Shown here: piece by piece, positions 8,285 through 18,565 of the stretch
How the letters are laid out: each line of letters begins with the position of its first letter
Position numbering within the stretch: the stretch's first letter is position 1
Source of the DNA: Tribonema minus
Taxonomy: Eukaryota > Sar > Xanthophyceae > Tribonematales > Tribonemataceae
DNA length: 64,000 nucleotides
Assembly (NCBI GenBank): GCA_017506865.1
Contig: JAFCMP010000031.1
Span: 62,001-126,000, forward strand
Direction: 5' to 3'
Made by a program: the position numbers and the translations under genes
Notes under the pieces: model-generated
What the model saw: the letters and a program-made list of their open reading frames with translations, nothing else
Database searches by the model: none
Told to the model about the DNA's origin: nothing

Positions 8285-11200
8285 CTACTCCTGAGGCGGC
8301 GGCGCGCCATTTGCCAGCGCCCACTCCAGCAGCTCCACGAAGCCGCCGGCCGACGCCGCCTCCGTACAGGATGCGTCCCACGCGCAGCCATGCTCGCGCG
8401 CCCACTTGAGGACCATGAGGTGGTTGCCAGCGGCGGCGGCGCGCGTCGTGCGCTCGTCCCAGGGGCACCCGTGTGCGCGCGCGTACTGCAGCGCGTCCAG
8501 GTGGCCGCAGCCGGCCGCCTGCGTGGGGGAGGGGGGGGGGGGGAGGGTGTGGTCGGAGCGGTAGGGGTTGGGGGGGGGGGGGGGTAGGGCTGGTTTCGGG
8601 GGGGGGGGGGGTTGAGGGTGGTTGGAGGGTTAGGGTTGGGGGGGGGGGGGGTATAGGCCTGGTTCAGGGGAGCTGACATGCTGACAGCACCCCGCTGATG
8701 CGTGGATGCATGAGAGCCAAACCCTGGGAGTACGCACTGGCATCGGCATCGCGCATTGGCGGCCAGTGCGCGGGACTGCCCTTCAGTAACTTATTGAATG
8801 ACAGCACTGCGCAGTGCTCTACGCAGCGCTCTACGCAGCGCTCTATACGCACCGATCATGACGGCACACCATTGGGGAAGCTTTTGTAGCACACACGTGG
8901 GTGTCGCCGCGCGGCGTGACGGCAAGTCGAGGCAGTTGCACCCGCATCATAGGCGCAGCCGGCAAATCGCATACCCTTTTGTACTTCTCGATTGGGGCGC
9001 GAAAAAGCCCAGACGACCAACGTCAAGCTTGCAGACAGAGTTACCTGTACCCTCCGAGCCAGTGTAGCCAGCCTGATCGACGATCGCACTACAAAGAAGA
9101 CATCCACCACCAAGCGCTCTAAAAGTGCACTTTAATCACACTACAAAGATCACAACCATGCGCTTTGAAGTGCAGTTGCTTCAACTCACCGCTGAGCACA
9201 TGAGGCCGTCTCATGGGCACCCATTGCTGTGGAGCCACTGCAGCGTCTCCATGTGGCCGCCCTCGGCAGCGTACGCATCAGGCAGCACCTTCGCAGCATG
9301 CATGCATGAGTCGCGACGCGCAACGCTGCCACAACGGCGAGGCGAGGCAGGCACACATGCGCCCAGCACGCAAACCCAACGCATCACGCCCACTTCCTTC
9401 GACTCACCGCGGAGCACGTGAGGCCGTCCCACGGGCACCCGTTGGTGTGCAGCCACTGCAGCGTCTCCATGTGGCCGCCCTCGGCGGCGTACGCGCACGC
9501 GCGCGATCCCCACGGCGCGCCGTTCTCGCGCGCCCACTTGAGCACGTGCAGGTGTCCGCCTGCGGCCTGCGAAGGCGGCAGTTGTTGCAGCAGCAGGAGC
9601 AACTGATTTAGTGTCGGCATGCTCCATGGTGGACGACCGTTTCGGCGGCGACCGATAGGTGTGGCAGAGGCGCAGAAACGGCTTGACTGCGATTGAGGGA
9701 ACTCAGGCAAGCAACAGAGCTGCTGCTGCAGTGTACGGGGCGCACAGATGGAGCGTCGGCGCGTACCGGTCCCTGATTATCGCAGAGGCGCGGCTGCGAC
9801 TCGTCTGCGATTTGAGGGAAACCGTGTGCGCACACAGTCGACAGAGCTGCTGCTGCGTCGGACGCCATGCGCGCGCACCGACACTGCGCAGGAGGCGCGC
9901 CGCCGCGCCTGCCGCCGCGCCTGCCGCCACGCCTGCCGCCGTCACGGATCGGTTGCAAAATACCAACCGCATGCGATAGCACTGCTCAACAGGTGTGCGA
10001 GTGCAGGCCTCTGGTGATGTGATAGCTCTGAGGCCAATCACATCCTGCTGGCGTCGGTCGTGGGTGCCTTGTGTGCCTTTGGTGCACAGCCAAACCTGCA
10101 CGGCCCTCGCCCGACGGCTCGTGTGCGCTGTGAGTCAACTTGTGACGCGCCCACACAAAGCCCACACCGGCACATGATGAACTTCACTGCATCTACCAAT
10201 GGTCAGGCGATGCAACTTGCGTGCAGCGCCACGGCCCTTCGCGCCGGGCCAGCGGTGAGGACGGCGGGAATTGCGTCCACGCTAGCACCCCTGACGCACT
10301 GCCATCTAGGCAGCAATGCTCAACAAAGAAGCTTGCTCCCTCCCCCATCCAGTGACGGAGTTGAAACCTACAATTGCGGCGCATCATGTACATGACCATG
10401 TGTGCAGGCCATGCGCACTGGTCGGCCAGCTCAGCGTGACAGCGAGCAGCCGCGCGCGCCTCCCCGCATTGTTGACGCTCGTCACGTGCTAACCCTAATC
10501 CTAACCCTAAACCTAACCCTACCCCTAACTCTCATCCTGACCCTGACCCTAACCCTAACCCAACCCTCACCGCGTTGTTGACGCACGTCACGTCCCAGCG
10601 ACATCCGTTCTCGCGCAGCCACTTGAGTGTGCCCAGGTGGCCGCCCAGCGCCGCGTGGCTGCACGCGCACTCGTACCTGCGCGCGCGCCGCAACCGCAAG
10701 CGTGATTGTGAAGTGGCGGCGGGAGTTGGGCACGCAAGTGCTTGTTGTTTGGATTCTTGCTGGCATGGCAGTGCTCAGTGGGCGCACTCGCACCTGCCCG
10801 TGCCAAGCGGTCAAGCGCGAGATTGCATTCAAGCGCGTCTGCCGTTGCGGCAGGCCGAACGTGCAAGCTCCTGCTCGCGGAAGCCGGTGTGGTGAGGAGC
10901 TGCGAGCTGATTGCCAGGAACGTGCAGTCGATGTCCTCACCGTTACCCAAGAGCCGCTGAATGGGGAAGCAACCGATGAAGCATCGGCAACAAATGTGTG
11001 TGTCGCGCTCGTGACGCGCAGTCCGCATCCGCGGCCACGCACTGCTGACGCGTCCCTCTCGCGCAAAGCACAGTGGAAAAGGCGCATTGCCTGATCAGGG
11101 GCAGGGTACGCCCACTTGAGGCAGTCGAGCCTCTTTCGGTAACAGATGCGCCACAGGGCAACTGCTGCATTGCAACCGCGCTGCACTGCCTCAACCTCGC

Positions 11201-13368
11201 GCCAACGCGCAGGGCTGACACGCCCATCTCATGCATGCCAAGAAGAACAACATCGGAATGCAGCAAGGCTCACCAGGGGCAGCCGTTGGCGTACGCCCAC
11301 TTGAGGCACTCCAGCTGGTCCTCCAGCGCGGCATATGCGCACACGCGCTCGTCCCATGCCACGCCCCGCTCCCGCAGCCACTTCAGGACGTCCAGGTGGC
11401 CGCTGCTGGCTGTGCGCGGCGGCGGCGGCGGGCAGGCGGGCGCGCAGCGCGAGCGCGGAGCAGCAGCAAATGTGGTCAGTGCATGCGGTCGGCGGCGCGC
11501 GGCGGCGGGCGGCGCAGCTTGCGCGCGCTGCGCCGTGTGGAGCTCTGGCTGTATGACTGCACAGCCAAAGGCGGTTGAAGCTGAACCTTCAACTTCCACG
11601 GCCGAGTGAGCTGAGGACGTGTCACGTCGGACGGTCATCCAGCCCAATTGACGACAACAGTGACGGGCGTACTGCGCTGCAATGGACACGCAAAGAGGCA
11701 TCGCGAGACGGCACGGCACGCGCGCAAGCGTCCGTGCCAGCGACAGTGACTTCAACACTGAAGTTTGGCTGCAGCACTGCGCTTGTGGGCTGCCCTGCGC
11801 ACGACACGCCTCAGCTGCGGCCATGACGGCGCTCACAACAAACAACACTGCGGCTGCCTCTCAGCCTAGCGGTGGAGCGAAGTTGCGGTTGCCTCCACAG
11901 CCGTATGCAATCATCAATAGGTACACACAGACGTCTGCACGGCGTCAACCAGGCACGCCAGAAAAATGAACTCTCAATGACGTGACCGCAGCCGCTGGCA
12001 CTGCACGGGCGCGCCACGCAGCACGCCATCACGGCAAGCCACCTCCGAACAGCAGCAGCTGCTGCGAACGCGCGCCGCGCATATCTCAAACAGCATGGTG
12101 TTTTTGCAGCAGCTGCTGCTGCGAACGCGCGCCGCGCATATCTCAAACAGTATGGTGTTTTCTTCACACATAATGGGGGGCACGCCGTCATGCGCGCACT
12201 CGCCTGCGACGGCGCACGTCCACGCGTCCGTGGGGCACCCCTGCGCGTGCGCCCACTGCAGGACGTCCAGCAGCCCGCGCTCCGCCGCGGCGTGGCACGT
12301 GGTGGCGTCCCACGGGCAGCCGTTCGCGCGCAGCCACTGCAGCGTCTCCAGGTGGTTGCCCTTGGCCGCCGCGGCGCACACGGCTGCGCGGGCGGGCGGC
12401 AGACACACGACGAGCGGCGTCAGAGCGAGCATGACGCGCTGACGCATTGCACAGCGCGCAGAACGGCTCTTTTTGGTCTGTCTGTCTCGCTCTCTCTGCG
12501 GCGGCGCGCGCTATGTAACTGCAGGCTCCCGCTGACGCGAGTGCGCCGCCCGCTGCCGGCGTCAGCGCCGATGCGTCGCAGATGCATCACATGAAGGTGG
12601 CAAACATGGACGCTCATGCACGCCGAGCTGCTCATGTGCCACGCGGCGCACGCTGTAGCCCCAATGGTGTGGCGCGTATTTGATTGTACAGGTTGGCGAG
12701 GCAACTTGGTTGTGGCCTCACAGCGCAAGCGTTTTGATCCAAAGTACACTTTACTTGCACGGCGGTGACGCTGCGCGGAGCGTCACCTGCGTCCCACGGC
12801 CAGCCGCGGTCGCACCGATGCGTCGCTGATGCATCACATGAAGGTGGCAAGCGTCAGCGCTCGTGCACGCCAGGGTGCTCATGCGCCACACGGCGCAGCG
12901 CTGCGCGGAGCGTCACGCGCGGACACACGCGCAGCGCACAAAAGGTCGCGCATCAAGAACCACCACACATCTACCCTACGCGCTGCGTCAGAGCACGCAT
13001 CACGCGAAGCTGTCGAGCTGCGAGCCTCAACCCTCGCGTGTGCCACAATGCTCATGCGCCACGCGGCGCAGAGCTGCGCGGAGCGTCACCTGCGTCCCAC
13101 GGCCAGCCGCGGTCGCGCGCCCACGCGAGCACGTCGACGCGCCCCCCCAGCGCGGCCCAGCGGACGAAGCTGCCGTAGCGCTCCGGCGCGCCGCACGCGA
13201 GCGCCCAGCGCAGCAGCCCCACGGACGCGCACACGCGCTCGAGCGACGTGTGCTTGAAGCACGCGGCGGTGTAGACGTCGCGCCAGTTGCGCGAGACGAG
13301 CGCGACCTGGAGGTAGTGGCGTGGCCCGACGTACTGGAGGATGGTGGCCCAGACGTCCGGCCTCTCGC
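8285..13368 (-). CDS. F-box-like / ankyrin-type repeat protein, 5' exon not found
   Basis: Exons in transcript order: 13368-13090, 12383-12204, 11409-11274, 10676-10571, 9566-9408, 8518-8285 (stop TAG 8287-8285). Phases agree at every junction and give 363 codons. The first exon encodes VWATILQYVGPRHYLQVALV and SRNWRDVY, an F-box-like helix pair. The rest is a string of ~25-30-residue units such as HLETLQWLRANGCPWD, HLDVLKWLRERGVAWD and HLHVLKWARENGAPW, ankyrin-type repeats widespread in stramenopile genomes. The likely role is protein-protein recognition, perhaps substrate choice by an SCF ubiquitin ligase; that is inference from the domain pair. The 12383-12204 exon ends at a GC donor (GCA-G|gcgagt). 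No Met starts exon 1, and its acceptor implies an upstream exon; ATG at 13446 would need a frame change. A further exon-like copy at 9288-9190 carries a stop and is listed separately. Confidence 0.7.
8521..8652. repeat. G-homopolymer and GGGTT-rich tract inside ankyrin intron
   Basis: Repeated runs of 10-14 G on the plus strand are spaced by TAGGG, GGTTT and GTTAGGGTTGG. On the coding (minus) strand this is the poly-C tract leading into the acceptor of the terminal exon at 8518. Several G runs in series could form G-quadruplexes. Confidence 0.75.
8808..8850. repeat. Short tandem repeat CTCTACGCAGCG
   Basis: Three imperfect 12-13-bp copies lie head to tail within the last intron of the minus-strand ankyrin gene. 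No function is apparent. Confidence 0.6.
9190..9288 (-). pseudogene. Decayed duplicate of an ankyrin exon (premature stop)
   Basis: This 99-base segment copies the second half of the 9566-9408 exon, including GGHMETLQWLH, the GLMCSA end and the gtgagt donor. It has an AG before its first codon, so it could be spliced in phase. The TGG of the conserved NGCPWDG is TGA here, so inclusion would truncate the protein. Skipping it joins 9408 to 8518 in phase with a perfect repeat junction (CSA|AAGCGHLDALQ). It could be a poison exon or simply a dead duplicate. Confidence 0.65.
10458..10570. repeat. Degenerate TTAGGG array at an intron start, bounded by exon-edge copies
   Basis: From 10489 to 10563 the plus strand is an imperfect CCCTAA series (TTAGGG on the coding strand). 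It begins immediately inside the donor of exon 10676-10571 (gtgagggttggg...). On its far side, 10462-10488 repeats the exon's last bases (minus strand: GTGACGAGCGTCAACAATGCG against GTGACGTGCGTCAACAACGCG), but the donor GT is mutated to GG. Confidence 0.8.
11060..11190 (-). pseudogene. Decayed copy of the 11409-11274 ankyrin exon edge
   Basis: On the minus strand this reads ...CRLDCLKWAYPAPDQ-like sequence, sharing TGCCTCAAGTGGGCGTAC with the real exon end at 11274. The donor (gtgagc in the real exon) is replaced by atcagg. It lies in the intron directly downstream of the parent exon. Joining 11274 straight to 10676 keeps both phase and repeat register, so this copy is not needed. Confidence 0.55.
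12054..12165. repeat. 57-bp tandem duplication in ankyrin intron
   Basis: Two copies share GCGAACGCGCGCCGCGCATA and CTCAAACAGYATGGTGTTTT, starting at 12064 and 12121. They lie just downstream of the GC donor at 12203-12202. Read through without splicing they would encode a two-fold ILFEICAARVRS peptide ending at 11974. Confidence 0.8.
12566..13118. repeat. Tandem units carrying copies of the first exon's donor edge
   Basis: The exon-donor junction of the first ankyrin-gene exon (13073-13118 on the plus strand) is copied at 12766-12811. The shared flanking piece (ATGCATCACATGAAGGTGGC and CTCATGYGCCACRCGGCGCA) is present near 12580-12650, 12830-12905 and 13050-13075. The orphan copy at 12.77-12.81 keeps both the WPWDA codons and the gtgacg donor. 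Confidence 0.7.
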
Positions 13369-15313
13369 CTGCGGCGTGGCGAGGGATTCAGCGGCGGCGG
13401 CGGCGGCGCTGGGATGAGGCGTGGACGTAGAGGAGCGCTTCCGCACGAAAGAAGAAGAGGAGCACTTCAGAGTGACGGTAGTGCGGCTGATTCACATGCG
13501 CGGTGTATATGGTCTGATCGTTTTGCTGCACATAAATGTGCGATTTGAATAGTTTGTGCGACACTTCCGCTATATTGACTCTGAAGGTGCTGCCTGCCTA
13601 TGTGGGCATAGCGCGAGCTGATGGCTGAGTGACAGAACAGCAAGCATTTTTGGTCCCCTGCGAAATCCTTCACTATTGGTTGTACAAACATGCTCGCGCT
13701 GCTGAAGATCGCTTGCACTGATGTGCCTGTCACGAGGCGCTACAGCTCGACATACATGTGATGATCCTCTCGTGTACGTCTACTGTGTGCTGCTCGCAGG
13801 TTGACTCATCACTGCACTCCACGCCTGTTTTTTGTCAGCATGGTGGCAGTAGAAGAGGGGTACGTCGAAGCTAACTACACGCTGTTTGACAACGCGTCAT
13901 GGCAGGCCGTGCTCTCAACTCTGCATTGATCCATGCAAAAAAAAGTCGGAACTGGTGTTGATTTTGCGCGTGTTACATGGTATGCGCAACAAGCTCACCT
14001 TTGACGTTGTGCCACATGCTGGGTACACGCTTGATGCTCATTGTCTCTTAGCTGATCTCACAGCGTGCACGCCTGCTTTGGTGCTACATAAGAACTGTTC
14101 AGAGCACGACAACTGTAACTTCAACGAGAGGGGTACCGCGAGAGGAGGAAGTGGAGAATAATCCCGAATGCGAACGCAGCAGTTGAGGCGATGCCATCTA
14201 CAATTGAGCACGTCATAAGATATATGTGCATCTGGTAGCAAGTTTGACGGAAAAGAACCACACTACACGAAAATCGAAACGGCATTCTGTACTTGCAGGT
14301 GAGAATCAACTGGTGCCATTGCAGCAGTGTGTAGGGAAAACTGCCTCTCATGCATGATGTACCTGTATTGCAGCATGATTCTGGCCTGCAGTTGCAGCCT
14401 CAAACTGCTTGGATGACACAGTGGCTGTGAACATGATGCTGGTGCAATGCATGCACTGCACCTAACAAGAGTAGGTTGGCCCCTTCGTCCATGCTTGCAA
14501 GGCAACATATTGCAGGGTGTCATCCTCAACTGGCATGTCACATGTGTCTGCATGAGTAAAGCAGCATTGGCCAAGGACTGATGGAAACGGCAGGCCAGGA
14601 CCTGGGCTCCAATAATCCCTGCGCCTTTGCCGCTCACAGCGCTTGCGTCGGCGGGCATGTCCACGCGCTGTCAGCATCTCTACGCATCTGCAATGCTGAC
14701 AGCAGCAGCTAATCAACACAAGACATGAACCAGTACACACGCATCCAGGCAGTATGGGGGGTACAGGGGGCATGCAGCCCTCCGAATGCACTATAAATGT
14801 TTTTTTTTTCAGATTGCGTTAATGTGTTGTGCGGTCTATGATACCTGATGCGGACTGCTATTACAAGCGCGCGTGCGCGCGACGCGCTCCAGATGCCTCC
14901 CGCGCTACCATGGCAGCGACGCCCCCCCCTCCGGCGCCGCTGTCCAAAGCTCCACTAAACTCCCTCCAGTTCCGCCACCAGCCGCTACAAATACAGCCGC
15001 AGCAGCAGCCGCCGCAGCAGCAGAATCAGCGCCACAATTACCATTACAGCGCTGTGCTCCGGCTGCGGTCGCGGTGCCGCATGTCTGTGACACGCGCTGC
15101 GGCAGCAGCGGCGGCGGGCGCCAGCAGGCAATCTCCGAGGTGCCGCAGCTCCGTTTCTCCTTCCCGCTGTGTCCATGTGGTCGCGGCTGCGCGGCAGCGC
15201 ATGTGCGATTGGCTGGCAGGAGCTACTGCACAGGGCAGCGCGCGTTCGCTGCGCTGCTGCCGCCGCGCACGCGCCGCCGCCGCCGCCGCAACGCCGGAGG
15301 ACTCGCGGCGCGG
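13369..15313. other. Region upstream of ankyrin gene and downstream of transporter
   Basis: The 5' exon and promoter of the minus-strand ankyrin gene should lie here, but I cannot identify them. Small frames at 13.9-14.8 kb have no recognisable motif. A poly-T run (14801-14810) and Ala/Gln-rich low complexity at 14.9-15.1 kb, just beyond the transporter stop codon, are the only structure seen. Confidence 0.4.
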
Positions 15314-16768
15314 CTATGCCGCAAACGACGCGGTGAACGTCGAGAGCACGGCTAGCACGAGCACGGACAGCACCGACATGGTCTTGAAGACGCCGTCCCA
15401 GCCGAAGTTCGCCACGAGCGCCTTGGTGATGAACGTGCCGCTCACGGACGCGATGGAGAACGCGCTGAAGAGCACGCCGTAGATGAGCGCGCCGTGGCGC
15501 ACGCCGAAGATCTTGGTCGTGACGGCGGGGAACATGGCGAAGTTGCCGCCGAGGCAGAAGAGGATGGCGCATGTCGCGGCGGCGAAGCCCGCGCGCGACC
15601 TGGCGAGCGTCGTGTACGCGGCCATCGTCGCCGCCTGCAGCGTCACGAGCGCCGCGAACGGGCGGTTGAAGCCCGCGGCGTCGAGCATGTTGCCCCAGAA
15701 GAGGCGCCCCGTGCCGTTGGCGAGCGCCGCGACGGAGCCCACAAGCGACTGGAACTGGTCGTCCGCGTGCAGGCGCGCGCCGAACGCCTTGTACGTGCCC
15801 GCGACGTTGATGCCGGCGGTGCCCACGAGCAGCGCCATGAGCCACAGCGACCAGAACGCGCGCGAGCGCACCGCGTCGCGCAGCGACGTGCCGAGCGGCG
15901 GCGCCGTCGCGGGCGCGCCGACGGCGGTGACCACGGGCGGCGGCGGGTTCACCAGCAGCGCGCCGAGGCCCGTGAGCGTGAAGTAGATGAGCGCGAGCTT
16001 GCGCAGCATGACGGGGAAGGCGGCGTAGATGGCGGCGGGGTACACGCCGTCGACGGCGCTGATGCCGGAGGGGTTGATGATGCGCGAGCCGACCTGGTTG
16101 AAGATGAAGCCGCCCGCGCCGAAGCCCGCGACGACGCAGCCGCTCACGAGCCCCTTCTTGCCGGGGAACCAGCGCCAGCCGTTGACCATGGGCGCCGTGT
16201 ACGCGATGCCGACGCCCGCGCCGAACATGAAGGAGTAGCAGAACATGAACGCCGCGAGCGACTTGGCGTACGACGAGAGCAGCACGCCCGCCGCCATGAG
16301 CCAGCAGCCCACGAGGGTGGCCCCCCGGCAGCCCAGCTTGGTCTGCAGCCAGGGGCCAATGGGCATGGTGAGGGTCTGCGCCACGAAGGCGCCGGGCAGC
16401 ACCCACAGCGTGTCGGGCTGGGCGCCGGGGGTGGCCGGCTTGCCGCCGAAGTAGCGCAGGTGGGGCGGCGTGTAGGGGGAGAAGTTGCCCCAGCAGTAGG
16501 TGGTGCCCAGGGCAAGGTGACACAGGGCACCCCCGATCACGCCCAGCCAGCCTACGGTGAGATATGCAGTGGGCTTTGACACTTGTATCGGCGCTGCTGT
16601 AGGCTTCGTCGCTACCGCCGCTCCACCGCCCCTCACCACCGCAAGCTGGTGCTTGGTTGCAGGCTTAAGATCTTTAGTGGGTGTCTTGGGGAGGGCCGCT
16701 GGGGCGGCGCAGGCGGTGCTGGCCGCTGCAGCCACGCCCACTGCAGCCAGCAGCACTGTCAGCTTCAT
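15314..16768 (-). CDS. OFA-like major facilitator superfamily transporter
   Basis: This is one uninterrupted frame of 484 residues from ATG (16768-16766). Residues 1-24 form a signal peptide (MKLTVLLAAVGVAAAASTAC), followed by a Lys/Pro/Ala linker with VVRGGG (44-49). From about residue 66 onward there are twelve hydrophobic segments. Family marks are LGTTYCWGNFSPY after helix 1, GIAYTAPMVNGWRWFPGKKG between helices 4 and 5, GFGAGGFIFNQ in helix 5 and WLMALLVGTAGIN at the start of the second half. These are typical of the oxalate:formate antiporter/monocarboxylate branch (OFA), which moves small organic anions across a membrane. The substrate cannot be read from sequence. The N-terminal signal suggests entry through the ER, to an endomembrane or a plastid envelope. 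It is intronless among intron-laden neighbours, which hints at retroposition or transfer. Confidence 0.85.
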   Translation of the reverse strand: MKLTVLLAAVGVAAAASTACAAPAALPKTPTKDLKPATKHQLAVVRGGGAAVATKPTAAPIQVSKPTAYLTVGWLGVIGGALCHLALGTTYCWGNFSPYTPPHLRYFGGKPATPGAQPDTLWVLPGAFVAQTLTMPIGPWLQTKLGCRGATLVGCWLMAAGVLLSSYAKSLAAFMFCYSFMFGAGVGIAYTAPMVNGWRWFPGKKGLVSGCVVAGFGAGGFIFNQVGSRIINPSGISAVDGVYPAAIYAAFPVMLRKLALIYFTLTGLGALLVNPPPPVVTAVGAPATAPPLGTSLRDAVRSRAFWSLWLMALLVGTAGINVAGTYKAFGARLHADDQFQSLVGSVAALANGTGRLFWGNMLDAAGFNRPFAALVTLQAATMAAYTTLARSRAGFAAATCAILFCLGGNFAMFPAVTTKIFGVRHGALIYGVLFSAFSIASVSGTFITKALVANFGWDGVFKTMSVLSVLVLAVLSTFTASFAA

Positions 16769-17510
16769 GCTGGCGAGCTTGCTTTGCAACCTGTGTCACA
16801 GGTTGTCTTCCTGAGTAGGATCCGAACTTTTTTACTGTTGAAGTAGGCTTTGTTGAAGTTGACAATTTCCTTGCAAGTGAGTGACGTGTGACCAAATTGC
16901 AAGGACCTCTTCATGTGTGTTTCTTGTGATTGCTCTTACGATCACATGCACACAGGGTGTTCATTGAACACTGGCCATAACCTGCAGGTGTTCAGATTCT
17001 TCAGCATGATGAATGGGACTGAGTGTCAGTGAGAGACTTCCAGATGCACATTTGCGAGCACATATATTGACTTATCCGACATGGTACAGCAGAATCGTAT
17101 AATCCCTCATCGCTGATTGTACACAAAGGTCCAGTGACGGCCACAGCCATCCTCACAGATTCTCACTGTGCCTTGGCGTTCGCAAGCCTTTGCAGTGAGT
17201 TCTTCAGCACGTGCATGAGGGCAGCAGTTGAAACAATCGCCAACAAGCACTGGCACAACATGTACAGCACCAAGCCGTTCGACAAACATGCTCACCACTT
17301 TGACAAACATGCTCACCACAACACACAATAGACCCTCGCCTATGGACCCTCACCTCGAGCTGGTCATGTTTTGCAGTTCAGCACACAAAGTGGAGAAGCA
17401 TACAATGTTGGGGTGTGTATAATGAGCAACTTCATGTAGATTAGGGTACGCAATAATACCTACTGTGATGCGACACTAGACATAACAGCCATGGCCGCTG
17501 AGCATTGAGC
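16769..17510. other. Intergenic: transporter promoter side and rhodanese 3' side
   Basis: No gene is seen. It contains a TTGAAGTTGA motif at 16853-16862 and an 18-bp direct repeat, GACAAACATGCTCACCAC, at 17281-17298 and 17302-17319. Base composition is visibly more AT-rich than in flanking exons. Confidence 0.5.
17281..17319. repeat. 18-bp direct repeat
   Basis: GACAAACATGCTCACCAC occurs twice with three bases between copies. It lies in the intergenic region and no function is apparent. Confidence 0.8.
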
Positions 17511-18340
17511 TCAGAAGTCGTCCCCCATTTGCCGCGTGCGCATGTACGAACTGCTCTCGACGTTCCAGAGGTTCTCGAACCCCGCAGCCACCAGCCGCTT
17601 GCACGCCAAGGTGGACCTGTTGCCCGCTCTACATCCAATCAGAAGCTTGGCGTCTTTGCCAAAACGGGCCTCCACATCTGCCTCAAAAGTGGGAACCGGG
17701 ATCCATTCGACGTTCTCGTCCTGCGACGGAGCAAAGCTCACGTGCTAAGTCACTATTGAAAGTGGTTTGATGTGCAGAGCAATCCGCTTCAATTTCTCGT
17801 GTGCACTGGGGAAAGGAGTTGAAGCAAGTCCACTGCTGCTGCATGCGTGCAAACATGACATGTAATTCTGAAGTTGAGATCGACATGTCACTGGAGGAGC
17901 CTGCAACTGCAGTTGACAAGCGTTGTGCTGCTTACCTCAAAGTCCCCATCCGGGGTGAACGCGGGGACATTGATGCTCGATTTTGGCGCTACCATTGTCT
18001 CGTGCTCCTCCTCGCATCTTATGTCCAAGTAGTTGAACCCATGCCCTGGCTTCTCCATCCACTGCACCGCCTGCACCACAGTTATGTCCTTGAACCCCTG
18101 CGGTTGTACTAGACCCATCAGCACCGCAAAATCTTCCATTTCGTCATTGGATCTGAAGACTCGCAAAGGTTGGTTACTGCGAGGCAGCACAGCTTCATGT
18201 TGCCTCGCTCCTGTGCTCTCTGCAGTCCTGCTGCCTCCGCTGCTGCCACCGCTGCTCTGCGTCAAACATTGCGGTGCTGGCTGCACGAAAGCGGAGGCCA
18301 GCGGCAGCGCAGCCGACAGAGTCACCGCTTTCCAGTGCAT
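17511..18340 (-). CDS. Plastid-targeted single-domain rhodanese-like protein
   Basis: There are two exons, 18340-17936 and 17744-17511 (phase 0, donor gtaagc, acceptor ttag), encoding 212 residues. The start MHWKAVTLSAALPLASAFVQ gives a hydrophobic signal peptide with ASAF at residues 15-18, the cleavage-site motif that sends proteins into complex red plastids. The rhodanese fold follows: YLDIRCEEEHETM (104-116), NVPAF (124-128) and the active-site loop CRAGNRS with Cys173 (173-179), then LACKRLVAAGFENLWNVES. Such proteins transfer sulfane sulfur or act as redox/anchor modules. The usual GG after the 'NLxGG' strand is replaced by ESSS, so sulfur transfer is plausible but not certain. An upstream ATG at 18460 is less likely because it would bury the signal peptide. 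Its 5' end lies 225 bases from the start of the oppositely oriented ATPase gene. Confidence 0.85.
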
Positions 18341-18565
18341 GTTGTCCAATCTTCGAAGCCAGATGTGTTTTCTCGCTTTTCGGACCTGCAGTTGAAGTTC
18401 GTCCTGGATCTTCTGTGTGTGTGTGGTCCACGTGGGGCATCCGCGAGAACAGGCACACATTAGCGATACGGTGGCTGCGAGGCCGCTATCCCCGTGCGCC
18501 TGGCCCGAAGGTACCTGCCAATTTTGCAGCAGCCCCTGAGACTACTGAGTCTGCTGGTTTGACAC
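18341..18565. promoter_or_regulatory. Shared divergent promoter region
   Basis: Only 225 bases separate the ATG of the plastid rhodanese gene (minus) from the ATG of the P5A ATPase (plus), so both promoters and 5' UTRs must fit here. I see no clear TATA box. This is inferred from gene geometry only. Confidence 0.5.

Noticed and set aside
7840-8679. Minus-strand frame with long Pro runs leading into Arg/Ala-rich sequence
   Set aside because: The Pro runs translate the poly-C intron tract. The real coding part, in another frame from 8518, gives clear ankyrin-type repeats.
10489-10563. Chromosome end (true telomere)
   Set aside because: The TTAGGG-like tract is short, degenerate and internal, with genes continuing on both sides.
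11974-12447. A 157-residue minus-strand ORF starting MRQRVMLALTPL and reading past 12204
   Set aside because: The central ankyrin units are real, but both ends look intronic: an AG acceptor precedes the repeat codons and a GC donor follows. Splicing at those sites joins flanking repeats in perfect register.
14985-16523. A 512-residue open frame on the minus strand overlapping the transporter in another frame
   Set aside because: It is rich in Arg, His, Pro and Ala with no family motif. The overlapping frame gives a complete twelve-helix MFS protein, so this is a GC-driven shadow.
15494-16579. Long plus-strand frame antisense to the transporter
   Set aside because: The translation is almost entirely Arg/Ala/Glu/Gly/His low complexity, the expected complement of the real gene's codon use.
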